A DNA stretch of 64,000 nucleotides, taken from contig JALWTX010000008.1 of NCBI GenBank assembly GCA_026993355.1, positions 124,001-188,000 on the forward strand, read 5' to 3'. Origin of the DNA: Flavobacteriales bacterium (GTDB lineage Bacteria; Bacteroidota; Bacteroidia; Flavobacteriales; Flavobacteriaceae). Positions within the stretch are counted from its first letter, which is position 1. Each line of letters starts with the position of its first letter. This document shows positions 16,810 to 24,060 of this stretch, piece after piece. The position numbers and the translations under genes are program-made. The notes beneath the pieces were generated by a model. The model had not been told where the DNA came from. It saw only the letters and a list, made by a program, of their open reading frames with translations, and did not search any database.

Positions 16810-18510
16810 TTATCGTCTGCTCGAGCGTTTTCGTCCCTTGCTCCCTTCAAAAGACTTAGAACGTTTTCTTTTGCCTTTGCGAGCGTTTTCCCTGCCACCA
16901 TTGCTGGCATTGGCCGGTTCGACGGATAAGTCGCGGCCTTCAAATTGGATATCCCGTATTTTTTGGGCCAATTGATTGGCAGCTTTACTATCAATTTCAA
17001 AAAAGGAAAAGTTTTTCAAAATTTCTATTTTACCAATTTCGACATTGTTAGAGTCCAAGGCATTATTGATAATCCCAATTAATCGCAGAGGTGTCAGATT
17101 TTCCTTTTTACCGACATTCAAAAATAAGCGAGTAAAATCTTGATTATTTCGCCGTTCTTTAACCGATTTCTTTTCGCGGCTTTCATCGGCATTGATATCT
17201 TTGGCATTCTTATAGTATTCTATAAAACGGTTAAATTCCGTAGAAACAAAATGTTTTATGACTTCTTCTTTACTTAAATGTTCAAATTTGTGGTAAATTT
17301 CTTCTAAAAACGGTTCAATTTGTTTATTATCCACTTTGGTATTGACCACTTTATCGGTCAAACTCATTAATTGGTTAGAACAAATTTCAGCACCATTGGG
17401 GACAAGTTTATGTGCGAATTTAATTTTAGAGATACGTTCTATATCACGAAGTTTATTTTTTTCGCGTGTATGGATAATCGCGATAGAAGTTCCTTTATTA
17501 CCTGCGCGCCCCGTTCGTCCACTACGATGGGTATAATACTCAGTCTGATCCGGCAAGTTATAATTAATAACATGAGTCAGGTTGTTTACATCCAATCCGC
17601 GTGCTGCCACATCTGTTGCAACCAAAAGTTGTAATTGCTTATTTCTAAATCTTTTCATCACGTCATCACGCTGAGACTGTGACATATCACCATGCAAAGC
17701 ATCGGCATTATACCCGTCGTTCATCAATTTAGCGGCCACATCTTTTGTTTCGCGCCGTGTTCTACAAAAAACGATTCCATATATATCCGGATGCATATCT
17801 GCTATCCGCTTCAATACTTCATAACGGTGTTTGGCACTTACCATATGGTAAATATGTTCGACGGTGTCAGCGCCTTTGTTTTCAGCTGCCACAGACATTT
17901 TGTCGGGCTGATGCATGTAATTTTTAGAAATCCTTTCAACTTCTTTGGACATAGTGGCCGAAAACAACAAGGTTTGTTTGTCTACGGGCGTTTGGGCTAA
18001 AATGGCATCTAATTCATCTTTAAATCCCATGGTTAGCATTTCATCGGCTTCATCCAGAATTAAAGTGTTTATTTGATCAACCTTTAACCGGCCTCTATTT
18101 AATAAATCCTTGGCACGTCCTGGAGTCGCTACTACAATTTGCGCTCCTTTTTTCAAATCTTTTATCTGATTTTCAATACTTGCCCCACCATAGACCGGTA
18201 CCACATTTATACCTTTGATATATTTGGCAAATTTTTGCATATCTGCTGTAATTTGAAGTGCCAATTCGCGTGTTGGCGCCAAAATCAAAACCTGAGTGGC
18301 TTTGTTTTGAGGATTTACTTTTTGTAAAGTCGGCAAGCCAAAAGCCGCCGTTTTGCCGGTCCCGGTTTGGGCCAGTGCCATTAAGTCTTTTTCGGTTTGT
18401 AATAAATGCGAAATGGTTTTTGCCTGAATGGGCGTAGGTTTTTCATAACCTAAATCTTGAATTGCTTGTAAAATTTCTTCTTGCAATCCGGTTTCAATAA
18501 ATGTATTCAT
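16810..18510 (-). CDS. DEAD-box RNA helicase (CsdA/DeaD type)
   Basis: This ATP-dependent RNA helicase of 566 aa is likely involved in ribosome assembly and RNA unfolding in the cold. The motifs occur in order: Q motif (YEKPTPIQ), Walker A AQTGTGKTAA, PTRELALQ, DEAD (LDEADEML), SAT, then helicase-C VATDVAARGLDV and HRSGRTGRAG. A DbpA-like RNA-binding domain (RLFLNVGKKENLTPLRLIGI) lies at about 450-525, and an Arg/Lys-rich tail ends KGRKRSSRR. A long leader with two promoter candidates lies upstream. The neighbouring serS is divergent. Confidence 0.94.
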   Translation of the reverse strand: MNTFIETGLQEEILQAIQDLGYEKPTPIQAKTISHLLQTEKDLMALAQTGTGKTAAFGLPTLQKVNPQNKATQVLILAPTRELALQITADMQKFAKYIKGINVVPVYGGASIENQIKDLKKGAQIVVATPGRAKDLLNRGRLKVDQINTLILDEADEMLTMGFKDELDAILAQTPVDKQTLLFSATMSKEVERISKNYMHQPDKMSVAAENKGADTVEHIYHMVSAKHRYEVLKRIADMHPDIYGIVFCRTRRETKDVAAKLMNDGYNADALHGDMSQSQRDDVMKRFRNKQLQLLVATDVAARGLDVNNLTHVINYNLPDQTEYYTHRSGRTGRAGNKGTSIAIIHTREKNKLRDIERISKIKFAHKLVPNGAEICSNQLMSLTDKVVNTKVDNKQIEPFLEEIYHKFEHLSKEEVIKHFVSTEFNRFIEYYKNAKDINADESREKKSVKERRNNQDFTRLFLNVGKKENLTPLRLIGIINNALDSNNVEIGKIEILKNFSFFEIDSKAANQLAQKIRDIQFEGRDLSVEPANASNGGRENARKGKRKRSKSFEGSKGRKRSSRR

Positions 18511-18535
18511 CTTTAATTTTATTTATAGGCAATTG

Positions 18536-18551
18536 CCGGCAAAAGAGCCGG
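18536..18551 (-). promoter_or_regulatory. Hairpin in the helicase mRNA leader
   Basis: CCGGC - 6 nt - GCCGG forms a short GC-rich hairpin about 26-41 nt before the helicase ATG. A palindrome, GGCAATTGCC, overlaps it at 18528-18537. In this A+T-rich leader they stand out and could control translation. Confidence 0.35.
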
Positions 18552-18648
18552 TAAAACACCCTGTTTATATATCGAAATTTGAAGTTTTATTCCGATATAC
18601 ACCCAATTAAAGACACGTGCGGAATATTTTTCCAAAAATCATCAGCGG

Positions 18649-18656
18649 CAAAGATA
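18649..18656 (-). promoter_or_regulatory. Candidate -7 element (TATCTTTG), proximal helicase promoter
   Basis: The minus strand reads TATCTTTG, matching TAnnTTTG, about 139 bp before the helicase ATG. The leader RNA would be about 130 nt. Confidence 0.45.
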
Positions 18657-18708
18657 GGTCAATGTTAAGCAGATTCCTAATTAAAATTGTTTTTTAACGT
18701 AAAATTGG

Positions 18709-18716
18709 CAAATTTA
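18709..18716 (-). promoter_or_regulatory. Candidate -7 element (TAAATTTG), distal helicase promoter
   Basis: The minus strand reads TAAATTTG, a second consensus match about 60 bp further upstream. It would give a leader of about 190 nt. One of the two may be a chance match in A+T-rich DNA. Confidence 0.4.
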
Positions 18717-18753
18717 GCATTCGTGTTTTATGTTACTTGAATGAAAAATCTAT

Positions 18754-18784
18754 TTGTAAATGAATAATTTTAGGAGTAAGTTTG
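18754..18784 (+). promoter_or_regulatory. Promoter for serS (TTG-N20-TAAGTTTG)
   Basis: TTG at 18754-18756 and TAAGTTTG at 18777-18784 are spaced 20 bp, an excellent fit to the Bacteroidota promoter. The leader would be about 16 nt before ATG 18807. Confidence 0.7.
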
Positions 18785-18806
18785 TAAATATAAAAATGAG
18801 CAAATT

Positions 18807-20078
18807 ATGTTACAAATTTCGCGTTTAAGAAACGATAAAGATGCTATTATTGAAGCCCTGAAAAAGCGTAATATTGAGGCGTCGGATTTAATAAACAAAG
18901 CCATCGAATTAGATGATTTAAGAAAAAAAACACAGCGGGAAAATGACGAACTTTTAGCAGAAATGAATAAATTGTCAAAAGAAATCGGACAATTATATAA
19001 AATGGGGGAACGGGAAAAGGCGGAGCTTTTAAAAGCTAAAACAGCTGAATTGAAAGAAAAGATAAAACAATTGTCACAAGACCTGGAACAGTATAAAATG
19101 GATTTGCAAGAGGTTCTTTATCAACTGCCCAATGTCCCAAATAAATTAGTTCCTTTTGGTAAAGATGAAGCTGACAATGAAGTAGTTTTTGAGTATGGCG
19201 ATGTATTACATATGCCTGATGATGCTTTGCCACATTGGGAGTTGGCTAAAAAATATGATATTATAGATTTTGATTTAGGAAATAAAATAACCGGCGCTGG
19301 TTTTCCTGTATATAAAGGAAAAGGGGCAAAATTTCAACGTGCTTTAATCAATTATTTTCTCGATAAAAATGAAGAAGCCGGCTACCGCGAAATGCAAGTG
19401 CCTCATTTGATTAATGAAGCCTCGGGGTATGGGACGGGGCAATTGCCTGACAAAGAAGGACAAATGTATTTTGTAGAACGTGATAATTTATATCTCATCC
19501 CCACAGCTGAAGTCCCCGTAACCAATTTATATCGCGATCAAATGCTATACGAAAATGATTTACCCATTAAAAATACGGCTTATACACCTTGTTTCCGGCG
19601 GGAAGCGGGTTCATATGGGGCTCATGTTCGGGGTTTAAACCGTTTGCACCAATTTGATAAGGTAGAAATTGTCCGTATTGAACATCCTGAGCGTTCTTAT
19701 CAAGCCTTAGATGAAATGGTAGAACATGTGAAACAAATCTTAATCGAATTAGGCTTGCCATTCCGTATTGTGCGTCTTTGCGGTGGTGATTTAGGTTTTA
19801 CCTCTGCCTTAACTTATGATTTTGAAGTATGGTCTGCTGCGCAAAAACGTTGGTTAGAGGTTAGTTCGGTTTCCAATTTTGAAGATTTCCAAGCTAACCG
19901 TTTGAAATTGCGATTTAAAAATAAAGAAGGTAAAAAACAATTAGTGCATACTTTAAATGGCAGTTCTTTGGCATTACCTCGTGTGGTAGCCGCCTTATTG
20001 GAAAATAATCAAACGGAACAAGGTACAAAAGTACCTGAAGTTTTACGTTCTTTTTTAGGCTTTGATTATATAAATTAG
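18807..20078 (+). CDS. serS: Seryl-tRNA synthetase
   Basis: This 423-aa cytosolic class II synthetase charges tRNA-Ser and tRNA-Sec with serine. The N-terminal long coiled-coil arm that grips tRNA spans about 25-105 (Lys/Glu-rich). The catalytic core follows: IPTAEVPVTNLY, motif 2 CFRREAGSYGAHVRGLNRLHQF at about 260-281, and motif 3 HTLNGSSLALPRVVAALLEN near residue 380. An out-of-frame ATG at 18796 precedes the true start. The gene is followed by the promoter of the aromatic leader. Confidence 0.97.
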   Translation: MLQISRLRNDKDAIIEALKKRNIEASDLINKAIELDDLRKKTQRENDELLAEMNKLSKEIGQLYKMGEREKAELLKAKTAELKEKIKQLSQDLEQYKMDLQEVLYQLPNVPNKLVPFGKDEADNEVVFEYGDVLHMPDDALPHWELAKKYDIIDFDLGNKITGAGFPVYKGKGAKFQRALINYFLDKNEEAGYREMQVPHLINEASGYGTGQLPDKEGQMYFVERDNLYLIPTAEVPVTNLYRDQMLYENDLPIKNTAYTPCFRREAGSYGAHVRGLNRLHQFDKVEIVRIEHPERSYQALDEMVEHVKQILIELGLPFRIVRLCGGDLGFTSALTYDFEVWSAAQKRWLEVSSVSNFEDFQANRLKLRFKNKEGKKQLVHTLNGSSLALPRVVAALLENNQTEQGTKVPEVLRSFLGFDYIN

Positions 20079-20119
20079 GCTTTTTTTAAAAGGAAGTCAA
20101 AATATTTCCAAAAAAATAA

Positions 20120-20127
20120 TATATTTG
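20120..20127 (+). promoter_or_regulatory. Promoter -7 element (TATATTTG) of the aromatic amino acid operon
   Basis: TATATTTG matches TAnnTTTG, 18 bp before the leader-peptide ATG. It is the last consensus promoter found before pheA, so the leader, the RAYT gene and probably the whole biosynthetic operon depend on it. Confidence 0.6.
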
Positions 20128-20144
20128 TATCATAAATCAAGCAG

Positions 20145-20222
20145 ATGAACACATTGAATGCATATTTTAGTTTCTTTTTTTACTTTTATTTTTACGTAAA
20201 AGAAGGGACTTTGTATGCTTAA
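20145..20222 (+). CDS. Phe/Tyr-rich leader peptide of the aromatic operon (attenuation)
   Basis: This 25-codon ORF is too short for the ORF track. It begins MNTLNA, continues with YFSFFFYFYFY, and ends with TAA. Ten of the eleven core codons (20163-20195) are Phe or Tyr; overall it has 6 Phe and 5 Tyr. It starts 18 bp after a promoter -7 element, and its last codons contain the 5' arm of an antiterminator. This is the standard design of a ribosome-stalling leader that measures charged tRNA-Phe and tRNA-Tyr. The genes downstream make exactly these two amino acids. Function is inferred from architecture; Proteobacterial pheL is the known analogue. Confidence 0.88.
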   Translation: MNTLNAYFSFFFYFYFYVKEGTLYA

Positions 20223-20273
20223 ATGACATCAATATTTTGCAATAGAAAGTCCCGATTTTTCGGGGCTTTTTTT
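20204..20273 (+). promoter_or_regulatory. Transcription attenuator: antiterminator and terminator hairpins
   Basis: GGGACTTT (20205-20212, inside the leader ORF) is perfectly complementary to AAAGTCCC (20246-20253). Pairing can extend inward through TAT/ATA and GC/GC with one mismatch and one bulge. The same AAAGTCCC is the 5' arm of a terminator: AAAGTCCCGA / TCGGGGCTTT (20246-20255 / 20260-20269, one T-G wobble, 4-nt loop) followed by a T-run. A ribosome stalled on the Phe/Tyr codons leaves the first arm free, so the antiterminator forms. A ribosome reaching the stop at 20222 covers it, so the terminator forms. Confidence 0.85.
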
Positions 20274-20275
20274 AT

Positions 20276-20309
20276 ACCTGTTAGGTTTCCAAAACCTGAT
20301 AGGTCTGAA
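20276..20309 (+). repeat. REP-like palindromic repeat, copy A
   Basis: The arms ACCTGTTAGGTTT and AAACCTGATAGGTCT form an imperfect hairpin with a 3-nt internal mismatch, followed by GAA. It begins right after the attenuator T-run and ends 24 bp before the RAYT gene. It is the left-most of five or six related copies. Confidence 0.8.
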
Positions 20310-20333
20310 TAAAAATAAATTAATAATAAACCA

Positions 20334-20927
20334 ATGAAAACAATACCATTTGAACCTTCAAAATATTATCATTTTTTTAATAGGGGTAATAATAAAGAAA
20401 ATATCTTTATTGAAGATGAAAACTATTACTATTTTTTAAGATTAGTTTCTAAATACTTACTACCTATAATTGATTTATATTCATATTGTTTATTACCTAA
20501 TCATTTTCATTTGGTTTTTAGAATAAAGGAAATACAAGATTTACCTATTGATTATCAAACAAATAAAAAAGAATTATATAGAGCTTTTTCTAATTTATTC
20601 AATGCATATACAAAAGCATTTAACAAACGGTATCAACGATCAGGAAATTTATTTAAAAAACATCCTGTTAAAAATTTAATTGATACAGAACAGTATTTAA
20701 GAAATGTGATTTTATATGTGAATACAAATCCTGATCATCATAATATTGAAAATTCATTAGATTATAAATTTTCATCGTATAACAAATTGATTTCAAGTGA
20801 TTCGTTATTATTGAATCAAGAAATTATTACATATTTATTTGATGACATTGAGAATTTTAAATTTGCTATACATTCTAAAAAAATGAATATAGAAATTCTA
20901 AAAGACATTTCGGAAATTGATGAATAA
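20334..20927 (+). CDS. REP-associated tyrosine transposase (RAYT, Y1/IS200-like)
   Basis: This 197-aa single-strand DNA endonuclease-like protein is of the Y1 HUH family. The start FEPSKYYHFFNRGNNKENIF is typical of RAYTs. The HUH motif is LPNHFHLVF (about residues 60-68), and the catalytic Tyr is probably in the helix YLRNVILYVNTNP at about 120-132. RAYTs are domesticated relatives of IS200/IS605 transposases that act on REP palindromes. Here one repeat lies 24 bp upstream and several lie downstream, so enzyme and substrate are together. It stands between the aromatic attenuator and pheA, with no consensus promoter of its own. It looks intact. Confidence 0.92.
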   Translation: MKTIPFEPSKYYHFFNRGNNKENIFIEDENYYYFLRLVSKYLLPIIDLYSYCLLPNHFHLVFRIKEIQDLPIDYQTNKKELYRAFSNLFNAYTKAFNKRYQRSGNLFKKHPVKNLIDTEQYLRNVILYVNTNPDHHNIENSLDYKFSSYNKLISSDSLLLNQEIITYLFDDIENFKFAIHSKKMNIEILKDISEIDE

Positions 20928-20956
20928 CAGAATTAAGCAGGACAAGGATAAACTAA

Positions 20957-20990
20957 ACCTGTTAGGTTTCAAAAAACCTGATAGGTCTGA
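20957..20990 (+). repeat. REP-like palindromic repeat, copy B
   Basis: This matches copy A almost exactly: ACCTGTTAGGTTT, a slightly longer A-rich loop, then AAACCTGATAGGTCT. It lies 30 bp after the RAYT stop. Confidence 0.8.
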
Positions 20991-21030
20991 ACAATAAAAC
21001 ATAAACAACTAATAATAAAGTAACTAAATA

Positions 21031-21063
21031 GACCTAGCAGGTCTACAAGACCTACCAGGTCTG
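21031..21063 (+). repeat. REP-like repeat, copy C (two short palindromes)
   Basis: Two 13-bp near-identical palindromes, GACCTAGCAGGTC and GACCTACCAGGTC, lie head to tail. They are variants of the arm sequence of copies A, B and D. Confidence 0.7.
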
Positions 21064-21076
21064 CAAGGATAAATAA

Positions 21077-21110
21077 GACCTGTTAGGTTTCCAAAACCTG
21101 ATAGGTCTGA
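21077..21110 (+). repeat. REP-like palindromic repeat, copy D
   Basis: GACCTGTTAGGTTTCC followed by AAAACCTGATAGGTCTG is the same core as copy A with a fuller left arm. The flanking A/T-rich spacer also resembles that after copy A. Confidence 0.8.
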
Positions 21111-21149
21111 ATAAAAAACATAAACAATTAATAATCAAATAATTAAATA

Positions 21150-21162
21150 GACCTATCAGGTC
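21150..21162 (+). repeat. REP-like half-repeat, copy E
   Basis: GACCTATCAGGTC is a 13-bp palindrome of the same family, 24 bp before the pheA start codon. It is the right-hand edge of the repeat/RAYT block. Confidence 0.65.
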
Positions 21163-21185
21163 ATGACCAATAAAACTACAAAAAC

Positions 21186-22007
21186 ATGAATATAGGCATA
21201 CAAGGCACCGTCGGTTCATTTCATTACGAAGTCGCTAAAAATTTGTTTGGCGAAAACAACCATTTTGTAGAATGTATGGATTTTAATGACATTCCCGTAT
21301 TGCTCAAACAAGGCAAAATAGACAAGGGCGTTATGGCAGTCGAAAATACGATTGCCGGCGCCATTCTGCCCAACTATGGTTTGATTGACGAGTATGATTT
21401 GCATATTGCCGGCGAATATTATTTGCCCATTCATCATCATTTGTTGGCATTACCCGGACAAACAGTTGCCGACATCAAAGAAGTATGGAGTCATCCTATG
21501 GCATTGTTGCAGTGTCGCAAATATTTGCGCAGTCACCCGCATATCAAGTTGGTCGAAGAAAAAGATACGGCCGAAATGGCAAAAATCATCCAACAAAAAC
21601 AACTCAAAGGCATTGCTGCCATTGCGGGCTATGAAGCCGCCAAAATTTATGATTTGGAGATTTTAGCTGAGAGCATTCAAACCAATCAAATCAATGCGAC
21701 GCGTTTTGTGGTATTGGATTTAAAAAACGGCGATACCGTGCAAGATTTTAACAAAGCTTCCATACGTTTTAAACTCTCGCACCAACCCGGCAGTTTGGTC
21801 AATGTACTGCAAATATTTAATCGGTATAATTTGAATATGAGTAAAATACAAAGCGTTCCGATTATTGATAAACCTTGGGAATACGCCTTTTTTGTCGATT
21901 TGTTGATTGACAACCTCGCAGATTACCAAATGGCAATGTATCAAGTAGCCCGCCAAGTTATCGAACTGAAAATTTTAGGAGAATACACCTCAATGAAAAA
22001 ACAATAA
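21186..22007 (+). CDS. pheA: Prephenate dehydratase with C-terminal ACT domain
   Basis: This enzyme converts prephenate to phenylpyruvate, the committed step to phenylalanine. It is a 273-aa monofunctional form without chorismate mutase. The catalytic domain spans about 1-180, starting GIQGTVGSFHYEVA and containing the TRF motif (INATRFVVL, about 160-168). The ACT regulatory domain (about 190-270) carries MSKIQSVPIIDKPWEYAFF. The position of the classical ESRP Phe-binding motif reads QSVP. It is the first biosynthetic gene after the attenuator and RAYT block, and it overlaps the aminotransferase by one base (TAATG). Confidence 0.95.
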   Translation: MNIGIQGTVGSFHYEVAKNLFGENNHFVECMDFNDIPVLLKQGKIDKGVMAVENTIAGAILPNYGLIDEYDLHIAGEYYLPIHHHLLALPGQTVADIKEVWSHPMALLQCRKYLRSHPHIKLVEEKDTAEMAKIIQQKQLKGIAAIAGYEAAKIYDLEILAESIQTNQINATRFVVLDLKNGDTVQDFNKASIRFKLSHQPGSLVNVLQIFNRYNLNMSKIQSVPIIDKPWEYAFFVDLLIDNLADYQMAMYQVARQVIELKILGEYTSMKKQ

Positions 22008-23152
22008 TGCAAGCACAACGTCTCGAACACATACAAGAATATTACTTTTCGACCAAGCTCAAAGAAATTGCTCGCTTGCGTGCCGAAGGCAGACCTATTA
22101 TCAATTTGGGTATCGGTAGCCCCGATTTACCCCCGCCGGAAGCTGTCCGGCAAACTTTGGCAGCAATAGCATTACAGCCCGACACACACCAATACCAGAG
22201 TTACCGCGGCATTCCTGAATTACGACAAGCCATTGCCGGCTATTACCAAAAATATTTTAGAACCGGTTTGGATACCGAAACGGAAATTTTGCCGTTAATC
22301 GGGTCAAAGGAAGGGATTATGCACATCAGTATGGCGTTTCTCAACCAAGGCGACGAAGTTTTGTTGCCCGACCCGGGCTATATGACATACCGTTCAGCAA
22401 CTTTACTTGCCGGTGGCAAACCGGTGTATTACGCTTTAAATGAAAAAAATGATTATCTGCCCGATTTAAAAGCTTTGGCACAAACCGATTTGCGCAAAGT
22501 CAAATTGATGTGGCTCAATTATCCGCATATGCCTACGGGTGCCGTTGCCAACAAATATTTTTACCGGCAATTGATTGATTTTGCGTATAAACATCAAATT
22601 TTATTGGTAAATGACAATCCGTATAGTATGATTCTAAACTCACAACCTTTGAGTCTCTTGTCAATTTCGGGCGCAAAAGCAGTAGCCTTAGAATTAAATT
22701 CTTTAAGCAAATCGCATAATATGGCGGGTTGGCGTATCGGGATGCTATTAGGAAAAAAAGATTATATCGACACGGTGATGAAATTTAAAAGCCAAATGGA
22801 TAGCGGTATGTTTCTCGGTTTGCAAAAAGCGGCGGTTACTGCGCTGAACACATCGCCTGAATGGTTCGATAAGCTCAATAAAACATATAGCAGACGAAAA
22901 AGTATCGTATTAAAAATTTGTGACGCACTCAATTTACAAGCCCGCCCCAATCAAAGCGGTTTGTTTGTTTGGGCAAAACTGCCCGATGGACAAAACAGCC
23001 GTGATTTTACTGATCGTTTACTTAAAGAAAAAGACATTTTTCTAGCGCTGGGCTTTATATTCGGACAACATTCCGATGATTATGTGCGCATTTCATTAAC
23101 GAACAGCGAAGCTATTTTAACGGAAACTTTAAATAGAATCAAACAAAAATGA
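22007..23152 (+). CDS. PLP-dependent aminotransferase (class I/II), probably aromatic
   Basis: This 381-aa fold-type I aminotransferase starts RLEHIQEYYFSTKLKEIARL, followed by INLGIGSPDLPPPEAV. The PLP-binding Lys is in NSLSKSHNMAGWRIG (about residues 230-244). By position it should transaminate phenylpyruvate and 4-hydroxyphenylpyruvate to Phe and Tyr, linking the dehydratase and dehydrogenase products. The family also contains aspartate and alanine aminotransferases, so the substrate is inferred from the operon. It overlaps tyrA by 4 bp (ATGA). Confidence 0.9.
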   Translation: MQAQRLEHIQEYYFSTKLKEIARLRAEGRPIINLGIGSPDLPPPEAVRQTLAAIALQPDTHQYQSYRGIPELRQAIAGYYQKYFRTGLDTETEILPLIGSKEGIMHISMAFLNQGDEVLLPDPGYMTYRSATLLAGGKPVYYALNEKNDYLPDLKALAQTDLRKVKLMWLNYPHMPTGAVANKYFYRQLIDFAYKHQILLVNDNPYSMILNSQPLSLLSISGAKAVALELNSLSKSHNMAGWRIGMLLGKKDYIDTVMKFKSQMDSGMFLGLQKAAVTALNTSPEWFDKLNKTYSRRKSIVLKICDALNLQARPNQSGLFVWAKLPDGQNSRDFTDRLLKEKDIFLALGFIFGQHSDDYVRISLTNSEAILTETLNRIKQK

Positions 23153-24003
23153 AGGAGAATAATATCACTAAAATAGGCATCGTCGGATTGGGACTCATAG
23201 GCGGTTCCTTCGGGTTGGCATTGCAAAATGATAAAACTATCCGGCTATACGGACAAGATAAATATCACTTGGATAAGGCACTGGAATTAGGTTTGGTTCA
23301 CGAAAGTTTAACTGATGATTTGATACCACAAATGGACATCATTATCATCGCTACACCGGTCGATACGATACCGCAAATTGCTAAAAATGTTCTCGACAAT
23401 ATCAAACCCGGTGCATTGGTATTTGATACCGGCTCAACCAAACACAAAATAGCCCAAGCCATAACAGGACATCCGAATCGCGGTAATTTTTTGTTGGCGC
23501 ATCCCATTGCCGGGACCGAATATTCCGGACCCGAAGCGGCATTTTCCAGTTTGTTTAAAGGCAAAATCAATATGATTTGTGATACCCATCAAACACGTCC
23601 CGAAATTTTAGAAAAAGCCCAACAAATCTTTGATAATATGGGCATGCAAACACTTGAAATGGACAGCCAAGAACACGACAAACATATCGCCTATGTCTCG
23701 CATTTGTCGCATATCAGCTCGTTTATGTTGGGCAAAACGGTATTGGATTTGGAAAAAGACGAACAAAACATTTTTACCATGGCAGGTTCAGGTTTTGCCT
23801 CAACCGTGCGGCTTGCTAAAAGTTCGCCCGACACTTGGACCCCGATTTTTATGGAAAACAAGATGCCGATTTTACAAGCATTGGAGGAATACATTGATAA
23901 TTTACAAGCTTTTAAGGTCTTATTATATCGTGAAAACAGGTCAAAGATGAAAGCCCTTTTACAAAAAATTAATCATATCGGACAAATAATAAATAAACTT
24001 TAA
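23149..24003 (+). CDS. tyrA: Prephenate dehydrogenase
   Basis: This 284-aa NAD(P)-dependent enzyme oxidatively decarboxylates prephenate to 4-hydroxyphenylpyruvate, toward tyrosine. The Rossmann motif GIVGLGLIGGSFGLAL lies at about 8-23. It is followed by IIIATPVDTIP, DTGSTKHKI and HPIAGTEYSGPEAA (about 115-128), typical of TyrA. The C-terminal helical dimerisation part includes HDKHIAYVSHLSHISSFML. No ACT domain is present, so feedback control would come from elsewhere, plausibly the attenuator and the chorismate mutase step. A REP-like repeat separates it from the next gene. Confidence 0.95.
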   Translation: MKENNITKIGIVGLGLIGGSFGLALQNDKTIRLYGQDKYHLDKALELGLVHESLTDDLIPQMDIIIIATPVDTIPQIAKNVLDNIKPGALVFDTGSTKHKIAQAITGHPNRGNFLLAHPIAGTEYSGPEAAFSSLFKGKINMICDTHQTRPEILEKAQQIFDNMGMQTLEMDSQEHDKHIAYVSHLSHISSFMLGKTVLDLEKDEQNIFTMAGSGFASTVRLAKSSPDTWTPIFMENKMPILQALEEYIDNLQAFKVLLYRENRSKMKALLQKINHIGQIINKL

Positions 24004-24005
24004 AA

Positions 24006-24041
24006 GGACCTACCAGGTTTTTAAAACGTGGCAGGTCTGAA
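24006..24041 (+). repeat. REP-like palindromic repeat, copy F, inside the operon
   Basis: GACCTACCAGGTTTT and AAAACGTGGCAGGTCTG form a hairpin with two mismatches. The arms and the trailing GAAAAA run match copies A-D. It fills the gap between tyrA and the DAHP synthase gene. The GTG at 24028, proposed as a start by the ORF track, lies within it. Confidence 0.7.
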
Positions 24042-24060
24042 AAAAAATAAAAACAAAATT

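Noticed and set aside
20276-21162. CRISPR array suspected from repeated units
   Set aside because: Units are palindromic REP-like elements of uneven spacing beside a RAYT gene, with no cas genes or regular spacers.
24028-24060. GTG start of the DAHP synthase ORF
   Set aside because: It is located in REP-like repeat F and adds a low-complexity Lys/Asn stretch; ATG 24061 fits the family.
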